A stretch of DNA of 42,080 nt. It comes from Parvibaculum sp. (GTDB taxonomy: Bacteria; Pseudomonadota; Alphaproteobacteria; Parvibaculales; Parvibaculaceae). Shown in pieces: positions 16,950 to 24,091 of the stretch. Under the pieces are notes generated by a model. The model worked only from the letters and a program-made list of their open reading frames with translations. It ran no database searches and had not been told where the DNA came from. The stretch spans positions 1 through 42,080 of the forward strand of contig JAHBYM010000009.1 of assembly GCA_019635975.1 (NCBI GenBank), given 5' to 3'. Within the stretch, counting starts at the first letter, position 1, and the number at the start of each line of letters is the position of its first letter. A program made the position numbers and the translations under genes.

Positions 16950-17234
16950 ATGTCGAACCCGGACATGCCCATCGCCCCTACGCCGGAAGCCGACGAGGCG
17001 GAAACCATAAGCATGTTGCGGACAATCCTGGGCGAATTGCAGGTGATCGAATGCCGGTTCGGCGCCTTATCAGATCGATTGTCGCCCGAGGACTTGAAGA
17101 TGATGTCCCTCTTTATCGGCATGGCGACATTGCGCACTTCGGCGATCATTGACGACGCGATGACTGAGGCGACGCACCAGCGCCACCGGGACCCTTCCTC
17201 ACATCTGCATGAGTTCACCGCCTCACAAGCATGA
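16950..17234 (+). CDS. Hypothetical small protein, 94 aa
   Basis: Not recognised. The ATG at 16950 opens a 94-residue acidic protein (SNPDMPIAPTPEADEAETISM), then predicted helices TILGELQVIECRFGALSDRL and SPEDLKMMSLFIGMATLRTSAIIDDAM, with a His-rich end. There are no membrane segments or cysteine motifs. AGGA lies 12 bases upstream, a weak ribosome-binding site. The frame is open further upstream, but that part is arginine-rich and looks like antisense shadow. It sits between the response regulator and the first MucR gene. Coding status is moderate. Confidence 0.5.
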   Translation: MSNPDMPIAPTPEADEAETISMLRTILGELQVIECRFGALSDRLSPEDLKMMSLFIGMATLRTSAIIDDAMTEATHQRHRDPSSHLHEFTASQA

Positions 17235-17308
17235 GCAGCCGCGCGGGGCGGGGAATGCAGCGCGCCGGCAGCGGAGACACGGTCGCCGCTATTCGGCTTG
17301 CCGAGGTT

Positions 17309-17758
17309 TCACTTGCGGCGTGTTTTGCGGGTCCGCGACGGCGGGCTCTTTTTTACGCGGCCAAGTCCGGTGTTCTTGGCGATTTTCGACCGCGCCAGCG
17401 CATAAGTGGGCGCTGTTAGGGGATAGTCGGCCGGAAGATTCCATTTCTGCCTATACTGGGCGGGCGCCAGTCCGTGTACCGTCCGCAGGTGGCGCTTGAG
17501 CATCGTCAACCCGACGCCGCATTCGAGGCAGATTATCTCGTCGTTCGAGATCGACTTGCTCACAGCGACGGCCGGCGCAAGCGTCGTGCCGCCGGCACAG
17601 GCGTCCTGCATTGCGGCATAAACCGTTTTCACAAGCGCCGGCACCTCATCGGCACTCAGATCGTTGCGCCCGACAAAGGCCGTGACGACCTGGGCGGCGA
17701 GTTGCATCAAAGTTCCCGGATCCGAATGCGACTTCGCAAAGCCAGACTGCATGTTCAT
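17309..17758 (-). CDS. MucR/Ros-family zinc-finger transcriptional regulator
   Basis: A 149-aa member of the alphaproteobacterial Ros/MucR family of nucleoid-associated repressors. The N-terminal helical oligomerisation part is QLAAQVVTAFVGRNDLSADEVPALVKTVYAAM. The zinc finger has Cys77 and Cys80 (CLECG) with His90 and His95 (LKRHLRTVHGL), followed by the diagnostic QYRQKWNLPADYPLTAPTYA and a basic tail. The ATG at 17758 is chosen, with a G-rich leader upstream; the longer frame begins with unrelated residues. It is divergent from a second MucR homolog starting at 18071, so the two may share a control region. MucR proteins often act on surface polysaccharides, virulence and foreign DNA. Confidence 0.92.
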   Translation of the reverse strand: MNMQSGFAKSHSDPGTLMQLAAQVVTAFVGRNDLSADEVPALVKTVYAAMQDACAGGTTLAPAVAVSKSISNDEIICLECGVGLTMLKRHLRTVHGLAPAQYRQKWNLPADYPLTAPTYALARSKIAKNTGLGRVKKSPPSRTRKTRRK

Positions 17759-18070
17759 GCACAGCACCCCCCGCCGAAGAGGCACGAGCCTCATCGCTGT
17801 TTCCCATGCGGCTACACTACGCCGCCGCGATCCCGGCGGCGACAAAAAACACGTATAGGTCGTGCTCGGTTGTATTTTGAGAACGTTTCATGCACAGACG
17901 GGCACAGCGCTACCGGCGTATTCGCACCGACCAACCGCGCAACTGATCGATCCTGTCATTTTGGTCTGACTTCGGCTCTTCTTGGTCCGATTTGGTTGTA
18001 ATTCTGGTAATTTCGGCGAGACCAAAGTCAAAGGCGAGTGATCGGGGTTTCAGGTGATCGCGGGGGTTGC

Positions 18071-18586
18071 ATGCGGGGGAGTGCCGTGACCAGACGGGCG
18101 GAGGACAGGGAGAGTCCGGATACGGCCGATCTGCTGGTTCTCACATCGATGATCGTCAGGGCACATGTCCGGAATAATTGGACGAGCCCGGAAGACCTTC
18201 CGCCGATGATCCGGGCGGTTCACGGTGCGCTCGCGACGCTTGGGGCACCGTCACTCTGCGCAGACCTGCAACCGGCGGTTCCCATCAAAAAGTCGGTTAC
18301 GCCTGAGTATCTCATCTGTCTCGAGGACGGGGCGCGGCTCAAGACATTGACCAGATATCTCCAACGTCGCTTCGGACTGACGCCTGAGCAGTACCGCGCG
18401 AAGTGGAAACTGCCGGTCAATTACCCGATGACCGCGCCGAATTCGGCGCGGCGATATCGTCAAGCGGCGCGTAACAATCGGGCCGGCAGACAGCGGAAGT
18501 CGGATCCGGATTCTCTGCGTCGGCACTTCGAGGGACGGATGACGGAACTTGATGACGCCATGCGCGGAGCGTACGACATCGGTTGA
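18071..18586 (+). CDS. MucR/Ros-family protein with degenerate zinc finger
   Basis: A 171-aa Ros/MucR homolog. It retains the N-terminal helices LLVLTSMIVRAHVRNNWTSPEDLPPMIRAVHGAL and the diagnostic FGLTPEQYRAKWKLPVNYPMTAPN. The finger is altered: Cys83 remains and Asp86 replaces the second cysteine (CLEDG, seen in other family members), but the two histidine positions are Tyr96 and Phe101. It therefore probably lacks structural zinc, as described for some Mesorhizobium homologs. A C-terminal extension of about 40 residues is extra. Start choice is uncertain: ATG 18071 has GGGGG upstream; GTG codons at 18038 and 18083 are alternatives. It may form mixed oligomers with the neighbouring intact MucR. 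Confidence 0.85.
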   Translation: MRGSAVTRRAEDRESPDTADLLVLTSMIVRAHVRNNWTSPEDLPPMIRAVHGALATLGAPSLCADLQPAVPIKKSVTPEYLICLEDGARLKTLTRYLQRRFGLTPEQYRAKWKLPVNYPMTAPNSARRYRQAARNNRAGRQRKSDPDSLRRHFEGRMTELDDAMRGAYDIG

Positions 18587-19006
18587 TCTGCTGTCGTTCC
18601 GTCAGACATATCGTCAGTCTCCCGGTTATATCTATTTCTAGCAAAGCTCAGGGTCGGCAAGACGTAGCGTACAAATTGGGAGCATAGTCGATTGCCGTTG
18701 AGGGGTGTTCGACGAACGTGATTCTGTTTCTGAAGCCGGCTATTCGGATACCTGCTTCATTTATCTTCGTCGACAAGCCAGATAAGCACCGGCAGCGGTG
18801 ATTTTGCGGGTGGGTTTGTTTCCTCAAGTCACGGTTCCGAAGACTGAGCACGACGTAGCATGATCTCTCGCAACGCTGCGTTTCAGCAGTTGGTTGTTGT
18901 CTTCAATGCGCCAAAAGCGGACAGATCGAGATTTGAACAATGAGGGCGGTCACCGATCTTCCCGACATTGCCGAGCAGGAAATCGGGGTGGAGGAAGACG
19001 ACGAAA
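18587..19006. other. 420-bp region without a supported gene
   Basis: Short minus-strand frames exist here (for example 18648-18851), but their composition is unlike the neighbours and no domain is recognisable. The stretch has the mosaic look of decayed DNA between the MucR gene and the end of the DUF4238 gene. No terminator was identified with confidence. Confidence 0.4.
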
Positions 19007-20113
19007 CTAAACAGGACCACGCCGCTTCGCATCCCAAACTTCCATAGCCTCCAACGCTTTCTCGACACGGGCAATGCAAGCTGGATCGCGAACCGGTGGG
19101 ATCTCATACAAGCCTAGCGTCGACGGTGTGGGAAGAATCGTCCTCACGAATTCTAGATCCAGCGTGATGGCGTAGGGAATATGTCCTGAACCATGACGCG
19201 TTCGCACCTCCTCGGGGGATCGCTCGACGATTTCCTCGCGGAATACGGTTCGCCCGGACTGACGCCGCAATTTCCAATACGCTGCATTAGAAGAAAACTG
19301 ATCCGGCGGCGTATCTGGATATCCAAGCAGGACGGCGTGAGCAGCTTCCCACTGAAGATCATTGAGGAGGCGGATCTGGGCTGGATTGTCGACGCTTACG
19401 ACATCGCTATCACGGCCTTCGATGGCGTAAGCGCCGGCATCATAGCCGAACAGTGCCAAACGCGGCCCAAGCGGTAGAAACAGCTGCAGACCGATATTTG
19501 CATATCCGATAACGCTGATAGGCAGGTTTTCATAGAGCCGGTTGTGGAGGACGACGGGCGTGTCCGAAGCGATAAACAGTGCGTCGCTCTCGTTGCGAAT
19601 GAGGACAAACGTCAGGTCCGTGAGTAAGCTCGCGCCGATCGTGGCATAGCGTACCACCTCGGCAACAGCGTTCGTCCGCCTAATCTGCACCTTGTCGAGA
19701 GCATCGAGAATTCTTCTGTCGTCTTCGAGTTCAGCCTTTCGTCGCAGCATCGCCTTGGCGAGCTTTTCCGAACGCTCATTGTGCTGTTCTGCGGCGCCCA
19801 TCGTCCGTGAATGCTGGATGCCGAGATAGAAGATCAGCCATTCATGCTCTTCGCTGTCAGGAGTCGGTAACCGATTATGTTCGACGGTATCAGCAAAGAT
19901 TTGGGCGGCGTGGCCCTCGATCGCACCGAATGCATTCTCCACGCAGGGATTTTTGCCGTAGAAATAGTCGCGGCAGGCTTGGCCGCGGATTGGTGCTTTG
20001 GGAATGAACTTCCCGCGATCGATGACATAGACCCCAACGTAATTCTCGTTCGGCCGCGCGAAAAGCCGCATATACATCTGGGGTACGAAATGATGGCGTT
20101 TGTGTTTGGGCAT
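19007..20113 (-). CDS. DUF4238 family protein, 368 aa
   Basis: The N-terminus KHKRHHFVPQMYMRLFA is the hallmark of DUF4238, a widespread family of unknown function, often on mobile DNA. Further conserved pieces are HEWLIFYLGIQHSRT, the Leu-rich LTDLTFVLIRNE, and FIASDTPVVLHN with the SDTP motif. No transmembrane segment is seen. The ATG at 20113 fits the domain start, but its GGGAG is directly adjacent. The frame stays open further, and an ATG at 20194 would overlap the end of the DUF6527 gene by 17 bp, implying coupling. It is the last gene of the leftward ubiquitin-like operon by position and strand; whether it belongs to the system is inference. Confidence 0.8.
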   Translation of the reverse strand: MPKHKRHHFVPQMYMRLFARPNENYVGVYVIDRGKFIPKAPIRGQACRDYFYGKNPCVENAFGAIEGHAAQIFADTVEHNRLPTPDSEEHEWLIFYLGIQHSRTMGAAEQHNERSEKLAKAMLRRKAELEDDRRILDALDKVQIRRTNAVAEVVRYATIGASLLTDLTFVLIRNESDALFIASDTPVVLHNRLYENLPISVIGYANIGLQLFLPLGPRLALFGYDAGAYAIEGRDSDVVSVDNPAQIRLLNDLQWEAAHAVLLGYPDTPPDQFSSNAAYWKLRRQSGRTVFREEIVERSPEEVRTRHGSGHIPYAITLDLEFVRTILPTPSTLGLYEIPPVRDPACIARVEKALEAMEVWDAKRRGPV

Positions 20114-20177
20114 CTCCCTATGGGGGCCTATCTGAATCTCATGTGTTCGAGGACGAATGGTAACGGGAACTCGCGCG

Positions 20178-20576
20178 TCAAAGTTGGAGACCATCGCCGT
20201 CGTAAGGCTTCCCGGTACCGGGACACCAATCGACGTGGCCATTTCGTATCCAAAAATGGCTGAAACAGCCCGTCCGTTGCCATATCGAGGGCGCAACGGT
20301 TGGCCGCCCGAAACAATCGGTGGAGACATACCATGAAGGTCTGCGGTTTGGGGTCAACGACAGAGAGATTTTCTCTCCACAACCGCACGGGCAACAGAAG
20401 CAGGCCCATTTCAGAAAATCGCCCGAACGTACGACTACAAAATCAGATTCCGATATCTCTGCTTTTGCGGGATTGGTTTCAGACACACGTACAATAAAGC
20501 GCGGCTTGGCGATAAAGCCGAATGTCGCCAGAAGCGATACGAGCCAAACCTTTAATGCCATGATGAAAGTTGTCAT
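20178..20576 (-). CDS. DUF6527 family metal-binding protein of the Ubl operon
   Basis: A 132-aa protein with a cysteine cluster WACFCCPCGCGE (Cys59-Cys66) and the conserved strand pattern ISLSLTPNRRPSWYV, PTVAPSIWQRTGCFSHFWIRNGHV. This matches DUF6527, a predicted zinc-binding family that recurs with multi-ubiquitin, Prok-E2 and ThiF-JAB genes. Its role is unproven; an adaptor or ligase-like part has been suggested from context. The N-terminus (6-22) is hydrophobic, possibly a membrane or hydrophobic contact helix. The start ATG at 20576 is 4 bp past the E1 stop, so coupling is likely; ATG 20561 is the alternative. Its end is antisense-free and close to the DUF4238 gene. Confidence 0.85.
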   Translation of the reverse strand: MTTFIMALKVWLVSLLATFGFIAKPRFIVRVSETNPAKAEISESDFVVVRSGDFLKWACFCCPCGCGEKISLSLTPNRRPSWYVSTDCFGRPTVAPSIWQRTGCFSHFWIRNGHVDWCPGTGKPYDGDGLQL

Positions 20577-20580
20577 GAAG

Positions 20581-21978
20581 TTAGCCCACGATGTCGAGGA
20601 ATGGATCGGTATCGCCAAGTCCCCATGCGTCGCGCACGCCGCAGACCGGGCAGGTATGCCGTGGCCTAGCAGTGGTAGCGCGATCCTCGGAGAACAAAAA
20701 TCGGCGGCGGATTTCGAAGCCCATGTTGCGTTTCCGGAAACCAACGATACGGTTCAGGAACTCATTCACAGCCATGCATGCGACTTCGGTAGTGAAGGTT
20801 ACAACCGCGGGGTTGGGATTTCCTTCGCCGCGGACATAGGCCTCGCGCTTGCGCCGCTCGTACTCAGTCGGCTCCTGGCGGCGAAGGTCCTCCTCGCGCG
20901 CAACCTCAACGTCGACGGCACCACGGCAAAGCAGGCAAGCCTCCGGCGGCATTACCGTTGTGACCCGCGCCGAGATGTCAGCCATACCGGCTACGGGCGG
21001 CTCGGCGACCGCCATAGCGAGGCCCATGTCGAATACCGGGATCAGATAGTAGTAGGCAAGACGGTTGAGGAACACGCGCCCGGCATGATCATCGGTACAA
21101 CAGAAAATCACGTCACAAGCTTTCAGCGCGTCGCGAACGTCCGGCGCGCTAACCCAACCGCGGAGAGGCAGGACACGCGCGCCGAGTGCCATGCGCGCGA
21201 CCTCTCGGGCGACGACTTCGGCCTTCGGTCGCATCGCATCAGCATCCATTTGCGTCGCGCCGTGCAAGCGGTTGAGGTTTGTAATTTCAACAATATCGTC
21301 GTCCACAATTAGAATCTGGCCCACGCCAGCCCGTGCCAGCAATGGCGCGGTCGCGCTGCCCGTGCCGCCCGCACCGATGACCCCAATGCGAAAATTCTTC
21401 AACTGATGAATTAAGGTAGGGCCGAAAGCAAGAATCTGACGAGCGAAGGCGGCTGACGCTGGTGCGGCGTCCGGACGATGAAACTGGATGCGCTCGCCGA
21501 TGAACATCACCGAGCGAACCGTTGATTGATGTTGGGGATACTGCCACACCCGCGCCAGCACTGTGCCATCGCCGCTAAAAAGCAGGCTTACCAGCTTTGC
21601 CGCAGCGCCATTTCGATTACACGCTGTGCGGAGCAATTCTGCCTCGTTGGCATCATCCTGCGCGGAAAATTCTGCCGGCCCCTTGGGGTGGCTGTGCGCG
21701 ATACCCAGAATTAGTTCCTCACGCTGCGCACGCTGCAAAAGCGCGACGTAGCTCACGGTATCCCAAGTGACGTGCATGCCGTCCGCTGAAACTGATTGGA
21801 TCGGGATGACCTCGCGGACGAGAAGCTTCGTATGCCTCCGCCGGTCCCACGGATCGTTGGTCATCTGCGCTTCCCGGAACAGGACGTAGGCCGCACCCTC
21901 AATGCCGGCGTTCTCGAAAAGCGCCGCACGCAATGCCGCCTCGTGCTCTTCGAGGCCGGTGATGCTGAACGTGGTCAT
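20581..21978 (-). CDS. JAB-ThiF fusion: JAMM deubiquitinase-like domain plus E1-like enzyme
   Basis: A 465-aa two-domain protein. Residues about 1-160 form a JAMM metallopeptidase: GIAHSHPKGPAEFSAQDD gives His95, His97, Ser105 and Asp108, the zinc site used to trim or remove ubiquitin-like tags. Residues about 190-440 form a ThiF/E1 adenylation domain: GVIGAGGTGS (ATP loop, 199-208), an acidic triad DDD at 226-228, NLNR with Arg237, and CCTDD near 293-297. Cys348/Cys351 (CLLC) and Cys443/Cys446 (CPVC) look like a structural zinc site. The E1 would adenylate the C-terminus of the tandem Ubl protein. It overlaps the E2 gene by 4 bp (ATGA). Confidence 0.93.
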   Translation of the reverse strand: MTTFSITGLEEHEAALRAALFENAGIEGAAYVLFREAQMTNDPWDRRRHTKLLVREVIPIQSVSADGMHVTWDTVSYVALLQRAQREELILGIAHSHPKGPAEFSAQDDANEAELLRTACNRNGAAAKLVSLLFSGDGTVLARVWQYPQHQSTVRSVMFIGERIQFHRPDAAPASAAFARQILAFGPTLIHQLKNFRIGVIGAGGTGSATAPLLARAGVGQILIVDDDIVEITNLNRLHGATQMDADAMRPKAEVVAREVARMALGARVLPLRGWVSAPDVRDALKACDVIFCCTDDHAGRVFLNRLAYYYLIPVFDMGLAMAVAEPPVAGMADISARVTTVMPPEACLLCRGAVDVEVAREEDLRRQEPTEYERRKREAYVRGEGNPNPAVVTFTTEVACMAVNEFLNRIVGFRKRNMGFEIRRRFLFSEDRATTARPRHTCPVCGVRDAWGLGDTDPFLDIVG

Positions 21979-22352
21979 GCGGCCGCCTCCAGCGCGGCAT
22001 CCAACCGCCGTAGCATTGTCCAGATTCCGTCAATGCCGGGACGCCACTGGTCCTGATGCCGCGACCACCGTTGCCAGCGCTGGCCGCTGAAGTCGAACGG
22101 TTGGTCCGCGCAGTTGGGATAGCGGTCACCCTTTACCAGCTTGAGCCACGGCAGTGCGTAGAACATGTCAGGGCGGACGTCCGGGTAACCGTTAGGCAGG
22201 ACGATCAGAAAATCCGCTTTCTCGACGTTGAAGCGGCCCGACGGTACAGGATAGGCCCGCAGAATAATCGCTTTCTGCGGGCCATCGACTTCTTCGAACG
22301 CCACCGCGTGCTCGTCAAGATATTTGCGACAGCGTGACGGTAGGACGCTCAC
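21975..22352 (-). CDS. Prok-E2_E family ubiquitin-conjugating-enzyme-like protein
   Basis: This 125-aa protein matches the Prok-E2 family E fold: KADFLIVLPNGYPDVRPDMFYALPWLKL (the UBC sheet and proline-rich strand) and the family-specific GQRWQRWSRHQDQWRPGIDGI. Cys81 in RYPNCADQ is the only cysteine in the likely active-site segment and is the candidate thioester residue, though family E is divergent and this is not proven. The start is GTG at 22352, overlapping the Ubl stop codon (GTGA), and the end overlaps the E1 start (ATGA). Such double overlap shows tight coupling. It would accept the Ubl from the E1 and pass it to a target. Confidence 0.88.
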   Translation of the reverse strand: MSVLPSRCRKYLDEHAVAFEEVDGPQKAIILRAYPVPSGRFNVEKADFLIVLPNGYPDVRPDMFYALPWLKLVKGDRYPNCADQPFDFSGQRWQRWSRHQDQWRPGIDGIWTMLRRLDAALEAAA

Positions 22353-22846
22353 AGCAAGCCCTCCGTAGTGTGCTTCATCACCGTGTAGAAGCGCTCAAGA
22401 CCCTCGGGGCTGAGTTGCGCCGGATGTCCTGCCGTGATCTCTTCGTCGGGCTTCTTCTGGAACTCCTGCCAGACTGAGAACTTCGCAGGGTCCTGCTGCG
22501 CGATTGCCAGCAGCACTTCCCGCGCGATCGTCTTGTCGGGCCACGAGTGCCGCTTGCCGTCGATCTCGAATTTGAAAAGCTGGCTGCTGCGGGCGACGAT
22601 AAAGCGCTCGGCCCCCGGTGCGCGGAGGTCGGTGGTTTCATCCAGTTCCAGTTCTTCGAGATCGCCGTCCTTCAGCCATTCAAGGACAATGAACTCGGCC
22701 GCCGGACGGCCTGCTGCGACTTCAATGATCTGGCGCCCGGTGGGAACTGGATCGGACACCTGATAATCGTGGAACTTGAGATCGGTGCCTGCCACAAGGA
22801 TGCGAAAGGCGAGTGATTCCGGGGTAAGGGATTGATTCTGCTGCAT
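22349..22846 (-). CDS. Tandem ubiquitin-like (multiubiquitin-domain) protein
   Basis: This 165-aa protein contains two beta-grasp ubiquitin-like domains: about 13-86 (FRILVAG, TGRQIIEVAAGRP, LRAPGAERFIVAR) and about 89-165 (FKFEIDGKRHSWP, REVLLAIAQQDP, FYTVMKHTTEGLL). The spacing of TGRQIIE and the G-x-E-RF strand matches the multiubiquitin family. The C-terminus ends Gly163-Leu-Leu, not a bare glycine, so removal of two leucines by the JAMM domain would expose Gly163; this is inference. AGGAG lies eight bases before the ATG. It is the first gene of the leftward operon, and the next gene starts within its stop codon. Confidence 0.9.
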   Translation of the reverse strand: MQQNQSLTPESLAFRILVAGTDLKFHDYQVSDPVPTGRQIIEVAAGRPAAEFIVLEWLKDGDLEELELDETTDLRAPGAERFIVARSSQLFKFEIDGKRHSWPDKTIAREVLLAIAQQDPAKFSVWQEFQKKPDEEITAGHPAQLSPEGLERFYTVMKHTTEGLL

Positions 22847-22960
22847 TTCGGAAACTCCTGATCGTTTTACCGGAACGACTTTACACTATTCATATTTTGC
22901 TTGTCAATTAGGCAATATTGCTTTACGTATTTCGGAAGTTGCATGACATGGAGGACTGGC
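22847..22960. promoter_or_regulatory. Divergent promoter region of the Ubl and AAA-protease operons
   Basis: A 114-bp A/T-rich stretch drives both operons. On the minus strand TTGACA (22907-22902) is followed after 16 bp by TGTAAA (22885-22880), a fair promoter match for the Ubl operon. The perfect palindrome GCAATATTGC at 22912-22921 is a candidate operator. A rightward promoter is not clear. The AAA protein has a C-terminal helix-turn-helix and could bind here. Confidence 0.5.
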
Positions 22961-24091
22961 GTGCCGATTGACCCAAAAGACTTGATTGAACTGATCGATG
23001 CGGCACTGGCGGCGGACTACACACGTGTGCGTCGAATGGCGACCGGCGCTGCGCGGACGCTGGAAAAGGATGGCGCTGTCGATGCAGCGACGGAGCTTCG
23101 CGCGCTCGTTAGGAAGCGCGGGGTACCGCTGCGCGCATCCGGATACATGGAATCGTTACCAGTGGACGCGAAATCTCGACTGCCCTTAGTCGAGGAACAG
23201 CCATGGCCAGGAAACCCACTGTTCCTAAACGAAGAAGCGGCGCGCACCTTTCAGGATTTTCTCGGCGATGTAGAGAACATCGACAAGCTCAGCAGCAAGG
23301 GGCTCGCCTCGCGCCTTGCACTCATGCTCTCTGGCCCCCCCGGCACCGGCAAGACCTTGCTCGCCGGGCACGTCGCCGCGCGCCTAAACCGACCTTTCTA
23401 CGTCGTGCGTCTCGATTCTGTCATTTCGTCACTGCTGGGCGATACCGCGAAAAACATCCGCACCGTGTTCGACTATGTCCCTTCGAAAAATGCCGTTCTC
23501 TTTCTTGATGAAATGGACGCAGTCGCGAAGTTGCGCGATGACCGACACGAGCTTGGTGAACTCAAACGCGTCGTCAACACCGTAATTCAAGGTTTGGATT
23601 CGCTCGACGAACATGCAGTTGTTGTTGGTGCGACCAATCATCCGCAACTGCTTGACTCCGCAATCTGGCGGCGTTTTCCCTACAAGATCGAATTGAAAAC
23701 TCCCGAGACAGAAGTGCGTGCCGATTTGTGGCGCTACTTCTTGTTCGAAGACAAGGATGACGACGCGCGAGCAGAAGATCTAGCCGTGATCTCGGATGGC
23801 CTGTCAGGCGCCGATATCGAGACCGTGGCGCTAACTGCGCGCCGCCATGCCCTGCTGGACAACCGGGAACTTGACCTCGGTACGGTCGCGCTCGCGATCA
23901 TGAACACGCGCGCTGGCCGCACATCTATGCCGCAAAAAGAACCTCTAGAGTCCGATCAGAAGCGCCAGCTTGCAATTGCGCTCAAGGACAAAGGAGAGCT
24001 TACAGTCACCAACATCGCGCGGCTACTCAATGTCACCCGCCAATCCGTCTACCTCTATCTGAAACCGGAGGGCGATACATCCCATGGCTGA
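22961..24091 (+). CDS. AAA+ ATPase with C-terminal helix-turn-helix
   Basis: A 376-aa AAA+ ATPase. It has an N-terminal helical part (1-110), Walker A GPPGTGKT at 125-132, Walker B AVLFLDEMD (Asp183-Glu184), sensor 1 in GATNH (Asn226) and arginine-finger candidates RR at 237-238. The small helical lid includes DGLSGADIETVALTARR. The last 30 residues, ELTVTNIARLLNVTRQSVYLYL, form an HTH, unusual for an unfoldase and suggestive of DNA binding. GTG 22961 is preferred because GGAGG lies six bases upstream; ATG 22943 with GGAAG is the alternative. It overlaps the protease gene by 8 bp, so the two probably form one complex or pair. Confidence 0.9.
   Translation: MPIDPKDLIELIDAALAADYTRVRRMATGAARTLEKDGAVDAATELRALVRKRGVPLRASGYMESLPVDAKSRLPLVEEQPWPGNPLFLNEEAARTFQDFLGDVENIDKLSSKGLASRLALMLSGPPGTGKTLLAGHVAARLNRPFYVVRLDSVISSLLGDTAKNIRTVFDYVPSKNAVLFLDEMDAVAKLRDDRHELGELKRVVNTVIQGLDSLDEHAVVVGATNHPQLLDSAIWRRFPYKIELKTPETEVRADLWRYFLFEDKDDDARAEDLAVISDGLSGADIETVALTARRHALLDNRELDLGTVALAIMNTRAGRTSMPQKEPLESDQKRQLAIALKDKGELTVTNIARLLNVTRQSVYLYLKPEGDTSHG

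Noticed and set aside
18648-19107. Short minus-strand frames between the MucR and DUF4238 genes
   Set aside because: No ribosome-binding site, no domain and frequent stops in neighbouring frames; possibly decayed DNA.
20320-21312. 330-codon open frame on the plus strand
   Set aside because: Antisense to the JAB-ThiF and DUF6527 genes, which have conserved motifs and coupled starts.
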